From positions 62,001-126,000 of the forward strand of contig NZ_JABBPN010000005.1 in assembly GCF_012933385.1 (NCBI RefSeq): a stretch of 64,000 bases of DNA. Direction: 5' to 3'. This DNA is from Paenibacillus lemnae (GTDB lineage: Bacteria; Bacillota; Bacilli; Paenibacillales; Paenibacillaceae). Below, piece after piece: positions 8,338 to 17,532 of this stretch. The first letter of the stretch is position 1, and every line of letters starts with the position of its first letter. The position numbers and the translations under genes were made by a program. The notes beneath the pieces are model-generated. The model was given only the letters and a program-made list of their open reading frames with translations. It was not told where the DNA came from and did not search any database.

Positions 8338-9678
8338 TTGATAAAAAAAATGAAATGGTTCCATCTGTCGCCGCCGCAGGTTCTGGTGACCGGCTTCGGC
8401 AGTATAATCCTCATAGGGACCATTCTGCTCATGCTCCCCATTGCGAGCGAAACTGGCGAGTCTTTGGGATTTATGAATGCTTTATTTACAGCCACTTCCG
8501 CCACGTGTGTAACAGGGCTTGTCGTCGTGGATACGGAAACCTTCTTCAGCACATTTGGAGAGGTGGTTATCATGCTATTGATGCAGATCGGCGGTCTCGG
8601 ATTCATGACGATGGCAACCTTGTTCGCCCTGGTCCTGAAGCGGCGCATTTCCCTAAAGGACCGGCTGCTGCTGCAGGAGTCCATGAACCAGTCTTCGATT
8701 GAAGGGATCGTACGCCTGATCCGCAGAGTGCTCTTTTACTCTTTGATCATTGAAGGTGCGGCTGTTATTCTCTTCTCGATCCGTTGGGCGTTTGATATGC
8801 CTTTTGGAAGGGCCGTTTACTATGGGGTTTTTCATGCCATAAGTCTGTTTAACAATGCTGGATTTGACTTGTTCGGCGGCTTTAAGAGCTTGACCCAGTA
8901 TGTAAATGATCCATTAGTGAATATTGTTAGTATGTTTTTGATCATCGCCGGCGGCATTGGCTTTGTTGTTATGTCAGAGCTGGTGGATTTCAAAAAAAAA
9001 TTAAAGCTGTCTCTGCATTCCAAAGTTGTTCTCTCCATGTCGGGCACATTGATCCTAATTGGTGCGGTCGTAATTTTTATATTCGAGTTTACCAATACCA
9101 AGACACTGGGCTCTCTGGGATGGGGAGGCAAAGTATGGGGGTCTTTCTTTCAGTCGGTGACCCCAAGAACGGCAGGTGCCAATACACTGAATATTCCGGA
9201 TCTCCGGCAGGCCTCACAGTTTTTCATCATCATCCTGATGTTTATCGGGGCTTCACCAGGCTCCACGGCAGGCGGTATCAAGACGACGACCTTTACGATC
9301 ATGATTGGTGCGGTCATCGCAATGATTCGCGGACGCGATGATATTGTTCTCTTTCGTTATCGTCTGGCCCAGGAACGCATATTCAAGGCACTTACGATTT
9401 CACTGCTGGCCCTTCTGCTGATCGTCACCGTCTCGATGATTCTTTCTACCACTGAAGATGCCAGCTTCTTGACCATACTATTCGAGACGACGTCCGCGTT
9501 CTCAACGGTAGGATTATCTATGGGGCTGACGACGGAACTGTCGCTTTTTGGAAAGCTGCTTATCTGTGTGACGATGTTTGCGGGGCGTGTGGGTCTCCTG
9601 ACGCTGGTATTTGCATTGGGTCCAAAGAAAGGAAAAGAGCTGTACCGCCATCCGGAAGGTAAAATGATTATAGGATAA
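8338..9678 (+). CDS. ktrB: KtrB-type potassium translocating subunit
   Basis: 446-residue TrkH/KtrB-family membrane protein, the Na+-dependent K+ translocating pore of the Ktr system. It contains four pore-loop repeats with filter glycines: SATCVTGL, FNNAGFDLF, SVTPRTAGAN and SAFSTVGLS. Membrane segments alternate around them. The TTG at 8338 (LIKKMKW) is chosen because TGGGGTGAG lies 5 bases upstream; earlier in-frame codons lack a ribosome site. ktrA follows after 14 bases, forming a two-gene operon behind the c-di-AMP riboswitch. Confidence 0.93.
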   Translation: MIKKMKWFHLSPPQVLVTGFGSIILIGTILLMLPIASETGESLGFMNALFTATSATCVTGLVVVDTETFFSTFGEVVIMLLMQIGGLGFMTMATLFALVLKRRISLKDRLLLQESMNQSSIEGIVRLIRRVLFYSLIIEGAAVILFSIRWAFDMPFGRAVYYGVFHAISLFNNAGFDLFGGFKSLTQYVNDPLVNIVSMFLIIAGGIGFVVMSELVDFKKKLKLSLHSKVVLSMSGTLILIGAVVIFIFEFTNTKTLGSLGWGGKVWGSFFQSVTPRTAGANTLNIPDLRQASQFFIIILMFIGASPGSTAGGIKTTTFTIMIGAVIAMIRGRDDIVLFRYRLAQERIFKALTISLLALLLIVTVSMILSTTEDASFLTILFETTSAFSTVGLSMGLTTELSLFGKLLICVTMFAGRVGLLTLVFALGPKKGKELYRHPEGKMIIG

Positions 9679-9692
9679 GGGGATAGAAATGT

Positions 9693-10358
9693 ATGAAACC
9701 AAAGCAGTTTGCGGTGATCGGCCTGGGACGCTTTGGCTCCAGCCTCGCGCTGGAGCTGATGGACCTTGGCTACGAGGTGCTCGGCATCGACCGGGATGAG
9801 GAAGTGGTAGAGGATATGAGCGATCTTCTGACACACACGGTAGTTGCGGATGCAACGGACGAGGAGGTCCTCAAATCACTTGGAATTCGTAATTTCGATT
9901 GCGGGATTGTAGCGATCGGGGATGATATTCAGACCAGTATTCTGACAGCTATTCAGTTGAAGGAGCTGGGCGTCGCCACCGTAGTTGCCAAAGCGATTTC
10001 CGTACTGCACGGAAGGGCGCTGGAGAAGCTGGGGGTAGATCGGGTTATATTTCCTGAACGAGATATGGGAATCCGGGTGGCCCATCAGCTGGTGACACCG
10101 AATCTGCTGGATTATATGGAGCTGTCCAAAGATTATCTTCTGGTAGAGATGACGGTAACTGATTGTATGAATGGCAAAACATTGAGTGAGCTGAACACAC
10201 GGACACGGTATGGCGTAAGTATTGTGGCACTGAATCAGCGCAAAGGGATTATTGTCGCGCCTACAGCAATGGATGTTGTCAGTGCTGGGGATATCATGGT
10301 GGTCATTGGCAGCAAGGAGAACATTGACCGTTTTGAAGGAGAAGTCGTCAATACTTGA
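9693..10358 (+). CDS. ktrA: KtrA-type regulatory subunit (RCK domain)
   Basis: 221-residue cytoplasmic gating subunit of Ktr. The N-terminal RCK_N Rossmann fold is clear (VIGLGRFGSSLALEL, then GIDRDEE and DATDEE) and binds ATP/ADP. The C-terminal RCK_C domain (LLVEMTVTDCMNGKTLSEL... through SAGDIMVVIGS) is the known c-di-AMP binding region in KtrA homologues. If that holds, both transcription (riboswitch) and activity of this system would respond to the same second messenger. Length and order ktrB-ktrA match the family. Confidence 0.93.
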   Translation: MKPKQFAVIGLGRFGSSLALELMDLGYEVLGIDRDEEVVEDMSDLLTHTVVADATDEEVLKSLGIRNFDCGIVAIGDDIQTSILTAIQLKELGVATVVAKAISVLHGRALEKLGVDRVIFPERDMGIRVAHQLVTPNLLDYMELSKDYLLVEMTVTDCMNGKTLSELNTRTRYGVSIVALNQRKGIIVAPTAMDVVSAGDIMVVIGSKENIDRFEGEVVNT

Positions 10359-10372
10359 TATCACACGTGAGA

Positions 10373-10409
10373 AAGCGGCCTTCACATTTGCGCGTGAGTA
10401 AGGCCGCTT
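10373..10409. terminator. Hairpin between convergent ktrA and lysR
   Basis: Stem AAGCGGCCTT...AAGGCCGCTT, 10 bp, with no clear T-tract on either strand. It sits between two genes that end toward each other, so a bidirectional terminator is likely but not certain. Confidence 0.5.
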
Positions 10410-10445
10410 GATCATGTATTCTTGTTAGCCGGGGGTTGGACAAGA

Positions 10446-11384
10446 TCAGTGGCTCTTCGTATTCTTCAACCGCCGTTCTTCTTCCAGTTTACGAAACAGT
10501 GCCTCGGTCTCGGCAATCCAGCGGCTGGCTGCACTGCTGAGCTCGGAAGCGTCACCGTAAATGAGGCTGGTCGTTCTGCGGGTTTCGATCAGGGCGGGGA
10601 TATGAATGTCCGCAAGCCCGTTGTCTTTCAGCAGCTGGGGCCTCAAATACGATTTGGGCAGCAGAGCCGCAGCCTTGCATGTGGGCAGCAGACGGACAAT
10701 TGCTTCAAATGAATCGATTTCCATCCGGATATCCGGCATGATCCCCCAGCGGTGAAAGAGATCATCGGTCAGTTTACGGTACCAGGTACCTGTGGAAAAG
10801 ATGATCATCGGCAGTCCCTGCAGATGCTGCATCCCTACTTCGGCGGCTTCAGCTAGCGGGTGACCCTCAGGCAGTACCAGCTCCAGGTGATCATCAAACA
10901 GCGGAATACAGTTCAGTCCCTGCTGGTTAATAGAAGACGCCACAATACCCACATCGACCCGTTTGTCACGGACAGAAGATACGATTTCATGGGTTTTGCC
11001 GGTGATGAGCTTGATTTCGGCAGATGGATGGCGCTCCATAAAGGCATTGACCAGCGGCGGCAGTGTGGTCTGCAGTGTCGTCAAACTTGCCCCCAGGGTA
11101 ATGGTGATTTGTTCACCTTCCCGATAATGGGCAAGCGTCTGCATGAAACGCTGTTGATTTTGACGCTGCTCCAATGCGTAAGTATAAGCAAGCTGGCCAA
11201 TGGAGGTCAGTTCCAGCCGTTTGCCGCGGCGATTGAACAGCTGGACACCCAGCTCGTCTTCAAGTTTGGAAATTTTGCGTGACAAGGCAGGCTGAGACAG
11301 ATTAAGCAGCTTGGAAGCTTTATTCAGGCTGCCCTGTTCTACGACAATGGAGAACACGTCCAATTCGTCGAACAATCTATTCAC
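10446..11384 (-). CDS. LysR-family transcriptional regulator divergent from sdhCAB
   Basis: 312 residues. N-terminal winged helix-turn-helix (FSIVVEQGSLNKASKLLNLSQPALSRKISKLEDELG, residues 10-45), linker helix, and a C-terminal LysR substrate-binding fold (TITLGASLTTLQTTLPPLV..., VDVGIVAS, LVLPEGHPL). It is divergently arranged with sdhC across about 170 bases, the usual geometry for a LysR protein that controls its neighbour, so regulation of succinate dehydrogenase is a reasonable inference. The effector is not recognisable from sequence. Confidence 0.88.
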   Translation of the reverse strand: MNRLFDELDVFSIVVEQGSLNKASKLLNLSQPALSRKISKLEDELGVQLFNRRGKRLELTSIGQLAYTYALEQRQNQQRFMQTLAHYREGEQITITLGASLTTLQTTLPPLVNAFMERHPSAEIKLITGKTHEIVSSVRDKRVDVGIVASSINQQGLNCIPLFDDHLELVLPEGHPLAEAAEVGMQHLQGLPMIIFSTGTWYRKLTDDLFHRWGIMPDIRMEIDSFEAIVRLLPTCKAAALLPKSYLRPQLLKDNGLADIHIPALIETRRTTSLIYGDASELSSAASRWIAETEALFRKLEEERRLKNTKSH

Positions 11385-11422
11385 TTCCTTATATAATAGT
11401 AAAAAGTACGTTATGCGTGTAT

Positions 11423-11450
11423 ATTATAACGATTAATAATTATATTGCAA
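11423..11450 (-). promoter_or_regulatory. Candidate promoter of the lysR gene
   Basis: On the minus strand TTGCAA (11450-11445), a 16-base spacer and TATAAT (11428-11423), about 38 bases before the start codon. Confidence 0.55.
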
Positions 11451-11554
11451 TTCCATTATAAGAAAAAAAAGAGTAACATGAAATGTGACACATGATGTTC
11501 ACAGTGATAGAATTCATGAAAACGCTACACACATTGAAAGGGGAACGTCCACTG

Positions 11555-12223
11555 ATGAATGGGTATTATTCCAGAAAGCTGCATTCCTTGCTCGGCATTA
11601 TCCCGCTCGGAGCTTTCTTCGTCGAGCATTTGCTGACAAACTATCAAGCTTTCGAGAGAGGCAAAGAAGGATTTGACAGTGCGGTCAACTTCCTGAACAG
11701 CATGCCGCTGGTATTTTTCCTGGAGCTGTTTCTGATCTGGCTGCCGCTGCTGTATCACGGCGTCTACGGTTTGTACATCGCATATCAGGCCAAGAACAAT
11801 GTAGGCCATTATAATTATTCCCGCAATATCCGTTTCACATTGCAGCGGATTACCGGTGTTCTCACGTTTGTATTCGTGATCTGGCATATGTATGATACCC
11901 GCTTTCAGGTGGCGATTGGTCAGATAACACACGAGCAGCTGGGCGGAGTTATGCATGAAATGGTGACCAACCCGTTGATCTTCGCACTTTATGTGATCGG
12001 TATCATCTCTGCTTCCTTCCACTTTACGAACGGCCTGTGGGCTTTCATGGTGAGCTGGGGCATTACCGTAGGACCAAGAGCACAGCGGATATCCTCCTAT
12101 ATCTGCATGGGGTTATTCGTCATTATGAGTGTGATGTTTATTATGGCACTGACTGCATTCCGCGGATCCGAGTTCCAAGAAGTTTCCGCTATCGGCGAAG
12201 TAATTCAAACAGTTTTAAGTTAA
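11555..12223 (+). CDS. sdhC: Succinate dehydrogenase cytochrome b558 subunit SdhC
   Basis: 222-residue membrane anchor of respiratory complex II, with five predicted spans and haem-ligand histidines in the spans (LHSLLGIIPLGAFFVEH, LLYHGVYG, FVIWHMYD, SFHFTNG). It closely follows the B. subtilis pattern, including YSRKLHSLLG and YHGVYGLYIAYQAKNN. The ATG at 11555 matches the family start; AAAGGGGA lies 10 bases upstream. Upstream in-frame starts would add about 21 atypical residues. First gene of sdhCAB. Confidence 0.95.
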   Translation: MNGYYSRKLHSLLGIIPLGAFFVEHLLTNYQAFERGKEGFDSAVNFLNSMPLVFFLELFLIWLPLLYHGVYGLYIAYQAKNNVGHYNYSRNIRFTLQRITGVLTFVFVIWHMYDTRFQVAIGQITHEQLGGVMHEMVTNPLIFALYVIGIISASFHFTNGLWAFMVSWGITVGPRAQRISSYICMGLFVIMSVMFIMALTAFRGSEFQEVSAIGEVIQTVLS

Positions 12224-12240
12224 GGGGAGTGACATAAAGA

Positions 12241-13983
12241 ATGGCATCTAACATTATTGTTGTGGGCGGCGGCCTGGCTGGCTTGATGGCGACAATCAAG
12301 GCAGCGGAAGCAGGAGCCCATGTTCATTTATTCTCGCTGGTTCCCGTTAAACGATCCCACTCTGTCTGTGCACAGGGCGGCATCAACGGGGCAGTAAATA
12401 CTAAAGGGGAAGGCGACTCTCCCTGGGAGCATTTTGATGATTCTGTTTACGGGGGCGACTTCCTGGCGAATCAGCCACCAGTAAAGGCGATGTGCGATGC
12501 CGCTCCAGGCATCATCCATCTGATGGACCGTATGGGTGTTATGTTTAACCGTACACCAGAGGGACTGCTGGATTTCCGCCGTTTCGGCGGTACCAAGCAT
12601 CATCGTACGGCTTATGCTGGAGCAACAACAGGACAGCAGCTGCTGTACGCTTTGGATGAGCAGGTTCGCCGCTGGGAAACCGCGGGTCTCGTCACCAAGT
12701 ATGAAAACTGGGAGTTCCTGAATGCAGTTATCGATGATAACGGCGTATGCTGCGGTATCAATGCACAGGACCTGCGCAGCATGGAGCTTCGTGCTTTCCG
12801 CGGAGATGCAGTCATCCTGGCAACTGGAGGCCCTGGCATTATCTTCGGTAAAACGACGAACTCGGTCATCAACACCGGTACGGCGGCCAGTGCCGTTTAC
12901 CAGCAGGGCGTACACTATGCCAATGGCGAATTTATTCAAATTCACCCGACGGCGATTCCAGGGGATGACAAGCTGCGCTTGATGTCCGAATCCGCGCGTG
13001 GTGAAGGCGGACGGATCTGGACCTATAAAGACGGTAAGCCTTGGTACTTCCTGGAAGAGAAATACCCGGCATACGGCAATCTCGTTCCTCGTGATATTGC
13101 AACACGTGAGATTTTCCACGTATGTGTGGATATGGGCCTTGGTGTTAACGGTGAGAATATGGTTTATCTTGACCTGTCACACAAAGATCCAAAAGAGCTG
13201 GATGTGAAGCTTGGCGGCATTATCGAAATCTATGAGAAGTTTATGGGTGATGATCCGCGTAAGATTCCAATGAAGATTTTCCCGGCAGTTCATTATTCAA
13301 TGGGCGGCATGTGGGTCGATTATAATCAAATGACGAATATTCCGGGGCTGTTTGCAGCCGGGGAATGTGAATACCAATACCATGGCGCGAATCGTCTTGG
13401 AGCGAATTCTCTAGTGTCGGCGATTTACGGCGGTATGGTAGCAGGTCCGAAGGCGATCGAATACGTGAAGGGACTCAAGAAGTCTTCTGAAGACATTTCA
13501 TCCAGCGTATTTGACCGTGCTGTACAAGAGCAGCAAGCCAAGTTCGACGGTCTCATCAACATGCAGGGCACCGAGAACGCCTATGTGATTCATAAAGAGC
13601 TTGGAGAATGGATGACCAACAATATGACGGTTGTTCGCTACAATGACAAGCTTGAAGCCACGATCAGCAAGATCAAGGAACTGAAGCAGCGCTATGCCAA
13701 CATCAATATGACGGATACTTCCCGCTGGAACAACCAGGGCGCTGCCTTTACACGTCAGCTGTGGAACATGCTGGAGCTCGCAGAAGCGATGACACTTGGC
13801 GCGCTGCTTCGGGATGAAAGCCGTGGTGCGCATTACAAACCGGAATTCCCTGAACGGAATGACGAGAAATACCTGAAAACCACGAAAGCCGCATGGACAC
13901 CGGATGGACCTCAAATCTCGTACGAAGAGGTTGACGTATCCTTGATTACGCCGCGTATCCGCGACTATTCAAAAGATAAGTAA
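12241..13983 (+). CDS. sdhA: Succinate dehydrogenase flavoprotein subunit SdhA
   Basis: 580-residue FAD subunit that oxidises succinate to fumarate on the inner face of the membrane. It has the FAD dinucleotide fold at the N-terminus (IIVVGGGLAGLMATIKAAEAG), the flavin-linkage segment SVCAQGGINGA, the active-site region RIWTYKD...ERG-like and HYSMGGMWVD, and RLGANSL near the FAD exit. AGGGGAGTG precedes the ATG. It lies 17 bases after sdhC and 15 bases before sdhB. Confidence 0.96.
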   Translation: MASNIIVVGGGLAGLMATIKAAEAGAHVHLFSLVPVKRSHSVCAQGGINGAVNTKGEGDSPWEHFDDSVYGGDFLANQPPVKAMCDAAPGIIHLMDRMGVMFNRTPEGLLDFRRFGGTKHHRTAYAGATTGQQLLYALDEQVRRWETAGLVTKYENWEFLNAVIDDNGVCCGINAQDLRSMELRAFRGDAVILATGGPGIIFGKTTNSVINTGTAASAVYQQGVHYANGEFIQIHPTAIPGDDKLRLMSESARGEGGRIWTYKDGKPWYFLEEKYPAYGNLVPRDIATREIFHVCVDMGLGVNGENMVYLDLSHKDPKELDVKLGGIIEIYEKFMGDDPRKIPMKIFPAVHYSMGGMWVDYNQMTNIPGLFAAGECEYQYHGANRLGANSLVSAIYGGMVAGPKAIEYVKGLKKSSEDISSSVFDRAVQEQQAKFDGLINMQGTENAYVIHKELGEWMTNNMTVVRYNDKLEATISKIKELKQRYANINMTDTSRWNNQGAAFTRQLWNMLELAEAMTLGALLRDESRGAHYKPEFPERNDEKYLKTTKAAWTPDGPQISYEEVDVSLITPRIRDYSKDK

Positions 13984-13998
13984 GAAGGGGGATTTGAC

Positions 13999-14763
13999 AT
14001 GGCTGAAACAACTGCGTCCTCGAAAAACGTCAAGTTTATTATCACTCGTCAGGACAGCCCGGAGTCGAAATCCTATACAGAGGATTTCGAAGTTCCCTAC
14101 CGTCCCGGCATGAATGTCATTAGTGCGCTGATGGAAATTCAGCGTAATCCGAATAATGCTCAAGGCCAAACGACCGCTCCGGTATGCTGGGAAGCCAACT
14201 GCCTGGAGGAAGTCTGCGGAGCCTGCTCCATGGTGATCAACGGCAAGCCGCGCCAGGCCTGTGCCGCTCTGGTCGACAAGCTGGAGCAGCCGATCAAGAT
14301 TGAACCGATGAAGACTTTCCCGGTTGTACGCGATCTCGTGATCGACCGTACCCGGATGTTCAATGCGCTGAAGAAAGTCAAAGCATGGATACCGATCGAC
14401 GGTACTTACGATTTGGGTCCAGGACCGCGTATGCCGGAGAAAAGACGGCAGTGGGCGTATGAGCTCTCCAAATGTATGACCTGCGGCGTCTGCCTGGAGG
14501 CTTGCCCGAACGTGAATGAAAAGACCGACTTTATCGGTCCGGCTGCCCTCTCCCAGGTTCGGCTTTTCAACGCCCATCCTACAGGCGAGATGAATAAAGA
14601 AGATCGATTGGAAACACTCATGGAGGACGGCGGGATTGAAGGCTGCGGTAACTCGCAGAACTGTGTACGCTCCTGCCCTAAAGGCATTCCTTTGACGACT
14701 TCCATTGCAGAATTGAATAAAGATACGACCAAGCATCTATTCAAACGGTGGCTGGGCGTATAA
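13999..14763 (+). CDS. sdhB: Succinate dehydrogenase iron-sulfur subunit SdhB
   Basis: 254 residues. An N-terminal ferredoxin domain holds the [2Fe-2S] cysteines (CLEEVCGACSMVING...RQAC). A C-terminal helical domain holds the ligands of the second and third clusters (CMTCGVCLEACP and CGNSQNCVRSCPKGI). It carries electrons from SdhA to the quinone site in SdhC. AGAAGGGGG precedes the ATG. It is the last gene of the operon, followed by a terminator. Confidence 0.96.
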   Translation: MAETTASSKNVKFIITRQDSPESKSYTEDFEVPYRPGMNVISALMEIQRNPNNAQGQTTAPVCWEANCLEEVCGACSMVINGKPRQACAALVDKLEQPIKIEPMKTFPVVRDLVIDRTRMFNALKKVKAWIPIDGTYDLGPGPRMPEKRRQWAYELSKCMTCGVCLEACPNVNEKTDFIGPAALSQVRLFNAHPTGEMNKEDRLETLMEDGGIEGCGNSQNCVRSCPKGIPLTTSIAELNKDTTKHLFKRWLGV

Positions 14764-14771
14764 ACCTAACC

Positions 14772-14821
14772 AAGCAAACAGGCACTTGACCGGATAACGG
14801 CCAGGTGCCTGTTTGCTTAAC
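14772..14821 (+). terminator. Terminator of sdhCAB
   Basis: 14-bp perfect stem AAGCAAACAGGCAC...GTGCCTGTTTGCTT just after the sdhB stop. The following T-tract is poor, but the stem is very stable. Confidence 0.7.
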
Positions 14822-14912
14822 TTACGGAAAAATTCCCAGAGTCCATGGCCTCGCAGAAGGGTAATAATAGAAATTAATCTATGAATAATCCGACAGGGAA
14901 GGAGGAGGGCAT

Positions 14913-15602
14913 TTGACTTGGTGGATGTGGTTGATCAATATTGTAGGACTGGTTACGCTTGTCGTTGTTTTTTATAACATTGACAAACGGTGGTCCAGTA
15001 AGCCGATATTGCTGGCACCGCTGCTCATTTATATTGCCATTTCTCTAGAAGATCTGGTAGGCTTGATCGATCTTAAGGAAATTGTACCGGGAGAAGGCGG
15101 CATGCGTGTGATCATCCTCCTGTTCACGTTAGCTTCCGCAGCATTTTATATACTGTATATTTTTCGGAAAATTGCGGAATCGGTACATAAAGAAATTACG
15201 ATCCGAACGACATTGATCCGAATCAGCTTTGCTGCGCTGACATGTATCCTGTTCTTTACTTTAGTGTACATGTCCATTTACAAGTTATTCGGCAGGGAAT
15301 CCTTTGTCGGGGAAAACTTGGGCGAGGATTCTTTGAGCCAGTTTATCTCTTTCTTCTACTTCAGTGTCATCACCTTTGTTACCGTCGGTTACGGAGATGT
15401 GGCTCCGGGTGACAATACCGCTCGTTTGGCCGTCATTATTCAGATCGTCTTCAGTTTTGTTACCGTCGGTTATGCGTTGTCCATGCTGGGAACACTTCGG
15501 CAGATATTCACGCCAGGTGAAGATGATCCGGATGAAGCTGTGAAGAAGGAGCAGGAGGAGGCTGCGGAGAAGGAAGAACAAGAGGAAGCAAAGGAGTCGT
15601 GA
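14913..15602 (+). CDS. Potassium channel family protein (two-TM pore)
   Basis: 229 residues. After three N-terminal membrane segments (about residues 5-20, 31-45 and 62-83) come a pore-flanking span (FAALTCILFFTLVYMSIY), the pore helix and a canonical selectivity filter TVGYGD (157-162), then an inner helix. A second TVGY occurs inside the inner helix and is encoded by an identical 17-base DNA repeat. The C-terminus is a charged E/K-rich tail, probably cytoplasmic, with no RCK domain. The TTG start at 14913 follows GGAAGGAGGAGGG. Its last codon overlaps the next gene. Confidence 0.85.
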   Translation: MTWWMWLINIVGLVTLVVVFYNIDKRWSSKPILLAPLLIYIAISLEDLVGLIDLKEIVPGEGGMRVIILLFTLASAAFYILYIFRKIAESVHKEITIRTTLIRISFAALTCILFFTLVYMSIYKLFGRESFVGENLGEDSLSQFISFFYFSVITFVTVGYGDVAPGDNTARLAVIIQIVFSFVTVGYALSMLGTLRQIFTPGEDDPDEAVKKEQEEAAEKEEQEEAKES

Positions 15603-16510
15603 AGGAGATGAGGGGAAATCCGGGAGTGAATCACGATCCGCATTCAGGGTCCGACAGCCGCTCCGGGAAGATGATGACACGGCGTCAGTTCCTCAAACGG
15701 AGTATGGGGACTGTGGCAGCTGCAGGGCTGCTGAGCGCGGGGTACGGGACGTTCTGGGAACCGCGCAGAATCGAGACCATCCGGCTGGTATTGAAGCAGA
15801 AACGTCTTCCTGCTGCCTTTAATGGATTGAAGATTGTGCATTTTAGCGATTTGCATCTAGGTTTTCCTTTATGGGCGGAGGAAGCGGAGCATGTTGTCTC
15901 TTTGATTATGAAGGAGAAGGCTGATCTGATTGTATTTACCGGTGATATGGTGGACGGGGAGGCAGAGGCGGTAGATTCATCTATGAAAGCCTTGTCTCAG
16001 CTGAAAGCTCCTTTGGGCGTGGTGTCGGTTCTCGGGAATCATGATTACGAGAATGACCGTTATCTCATATCACGCCAGCGGGAAGCGGGTTTTACGGTGC
16101 TGCGCAATGCACACGTCATACTGGAGCGAAGCAATCAGCGCATGGCGGTGGCCGGACTGGATGACTGGCTGCTGGGTGATCCAGATCCCGAAGAGGCGCT
16201 CCAGGGAGTACCTGATGGCATGTATACATTGATGCTCATGCATGAGCCCGACTATGCGGGGATGGTTTCAACCTTCCCTGTGGATCTTCAGCTCTCCGGC
16301 CACAGTCATGGCGGACAAATCCGCCTGCCGGGTATGGGTGCCGTCATTACGCCTTCCGGTGCGAGAAGGTATATTCAAGGGTTATATGAAGTAGGAGACT
16401 CTCATATGAAGCTGTATGTGAACAGGGGAATCGGAACGACCCGGCTGCCAATGCGGCTGTTGTGCAGGCCGGAATTAACCGTAATCACACTGCAAAGAGA
16501 CGATACCTAA
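15599..16510 (+). CDS. Calcineurin-like metallophosphoesterase with Tat-type signal
   Basis: 303 residues. The leader contains TRRQFLKRS followed by a hydrophobic stretch, a twin-arginine export signal. The phosphoesterase core has the dimetal motifs in order: SDLHLG, GDMVDG, GNHDYE, HEPDY-like and GHSHGGQIRLP. It resembles B. subtilis YkuE, a Tat-exported metal-dependent phosphohydrolase. The GTG at 15599 overlaps the preceding channel gene by four bases (GTGA). An in-frame ATG at 15608 is an equally possible start. Probable operon with the channel. Confidence 0.85.
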   Translation: MKEMRGNPGVNHDPHSGSDSRSGKMMTRRQFLKRSMGTVAAAGLLSAGYGTFWEPRRIETIRLVLKQKRLPAAFNGLKIVHFSDLHLGFPLWAEEAEHVVSLIMKEKADLIVFTGDMVDGEAEAVDSSMKALSQLKAPLGVVSVLGNHDYENDRYLISRQREAGFTVLRNAHVILERSNQRMAVAGLDDWLLGDPDPEEALQGVPDGMYTLMLMHEPDYAGMVSTFPVDLQLSGHSHGGQIRLPGMGAVITPSGARRYIQGLYEVGDSHMKLYVNRGIGTTRLPMRLLCRPELTVITLQRDDT

Positions 16511-16608
16511 AGTTTGTCACACAATTGAAATATAGCTGTTACGTAACTCTAACAGCAGTAGGGTAAGCTTATCACATGACCCCCTTTTGAGAATATATAA
16601 TGCTTTTG

Positions 16609-16637
16609 GGACCCGAGTAATCGGGTCCTCTTTTTTT
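16609..16637 (+). terminator. Terminator after the phosphoesterase gene
   Basis: GGACCCGA-gtaa-TCGGGTCC followed by TCTTTTTTT; a strong intrinsic terminator about 100 bases past the stop codon. Confidence 0.85.
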
Positions 16638-16665
16638 GTCCGCATATAAAAAAAGCTCCCGCTCC

Positions 16666-17478
16666 TCAAGGAAGAGGCACGGAAACCTTCTGCATTTGTT
16701 TATAATACACCCATTCTGTATATCCAATCTCTTTCAACATCACGGCAACCTGTTCAAGCTCATCACCGACCCTGGACGGAATGTGGGCATCCGAGCCAAA
16801 TGTAACTTCTACGCCATAATGATGCGCCCGTTCCAGAATGGCATGAGATGGGTACCAGCCGCCGCACATTTTGGTTTTACCGGACGTATTAATCTCAATC
16901 GCTACCCCGCACTCTGCGATAACCTGAAGTGTATCATCCAGGGCTTGTTCTGCCGCAATATCCGAGAATGATGGATAGTTGCCTTTCATAGCATCGATAT
17001 GGCCCAGGATTTGAAACATGCCATTTCTGGCGGATTGAGAGATCAACGCGTAGTATTCCTCTTTATGCGCGATCTTCTCTTTAGTGCTTAACCCTTTCCA
17101 GCGGTTCTTGTTGAAGATGCTGACGCCACCGACCTGATGAACCGATCCGATGATGTAATCAAAAGGGTATTGTGACAAGGTATCTCTGTAAACTTGAGCA
17201 TGCTGCGGGAAGAAATCGGACTCAATCCCAAGAAGCACATCAATTTTGCCTTCATATTCTTTTTTTAGCTGTAAAACTTCGTGTACATAATTCGCGATCT
17301 CACTTTTGCCCATGGCGATATAGGGAAAAGGCTGTTCCTCGGGGCTGCCGAAATAGGGTGTATGATCGGAAATGCCAATGACCTGAAGTCCGGCGGCAAT
17401 TCCTGCTTCTATATAATCACGAATATTTCCATCTGCATGGCCGCAGCGGAAGTGATGCGTGTGCAAGTCGAATTTCAT
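16666..17478 (-). CDS. hisK: PHP-domain histidinol-phosphatase-like protein
   Basis: 270-residue PHP phosphoesterase, probably of the HisK/HisJ type that dephosphorylates histidinol phosphate. Metal-binding signatures: DLHTHHFRCGHA at the N-terminus, GISDHTPYFG, GIESDF, SVHQVGG, LGHIDAMKGN, IEINTSG and GSDAHIPSRVG near the C-terminus. No other his genes are adjacent, so the exact substrate is inferred from family only. Start ATG at 17478 with AGGAAGGACC upstream. Confidence 0.78.
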   Translation of the reverse strand: MKFDLHTHHFRCGHADGNIRDYIEAGIAAGLQVIGISDHTPYFGSPEEQPFPYIAMGKSEIANYVHEVLQLKKEYEGKIDVLLGIESDFFPQHAQVYRDTLSQYPFDYIIGSVHQVGGVSIFNKNRWKGLSTKEKIAHKEEYYALISQSARNGMFQILGHIDAMKGNYPSFSDIAAEQALDDTLQVIAECGVAIEINTSGKTKMCGGWYPSHAILERAHHYGVEVTFGSDAHIPSRVGDELEQVAVMLKEIGYTEWVYYKQMQKVSVPLP

Positions 17479-17532
17479 ATTGATTACGGTCCTTCCTGAA
17501 CTCTGCGCTTGGCAGACTCGTATATTAAACCA

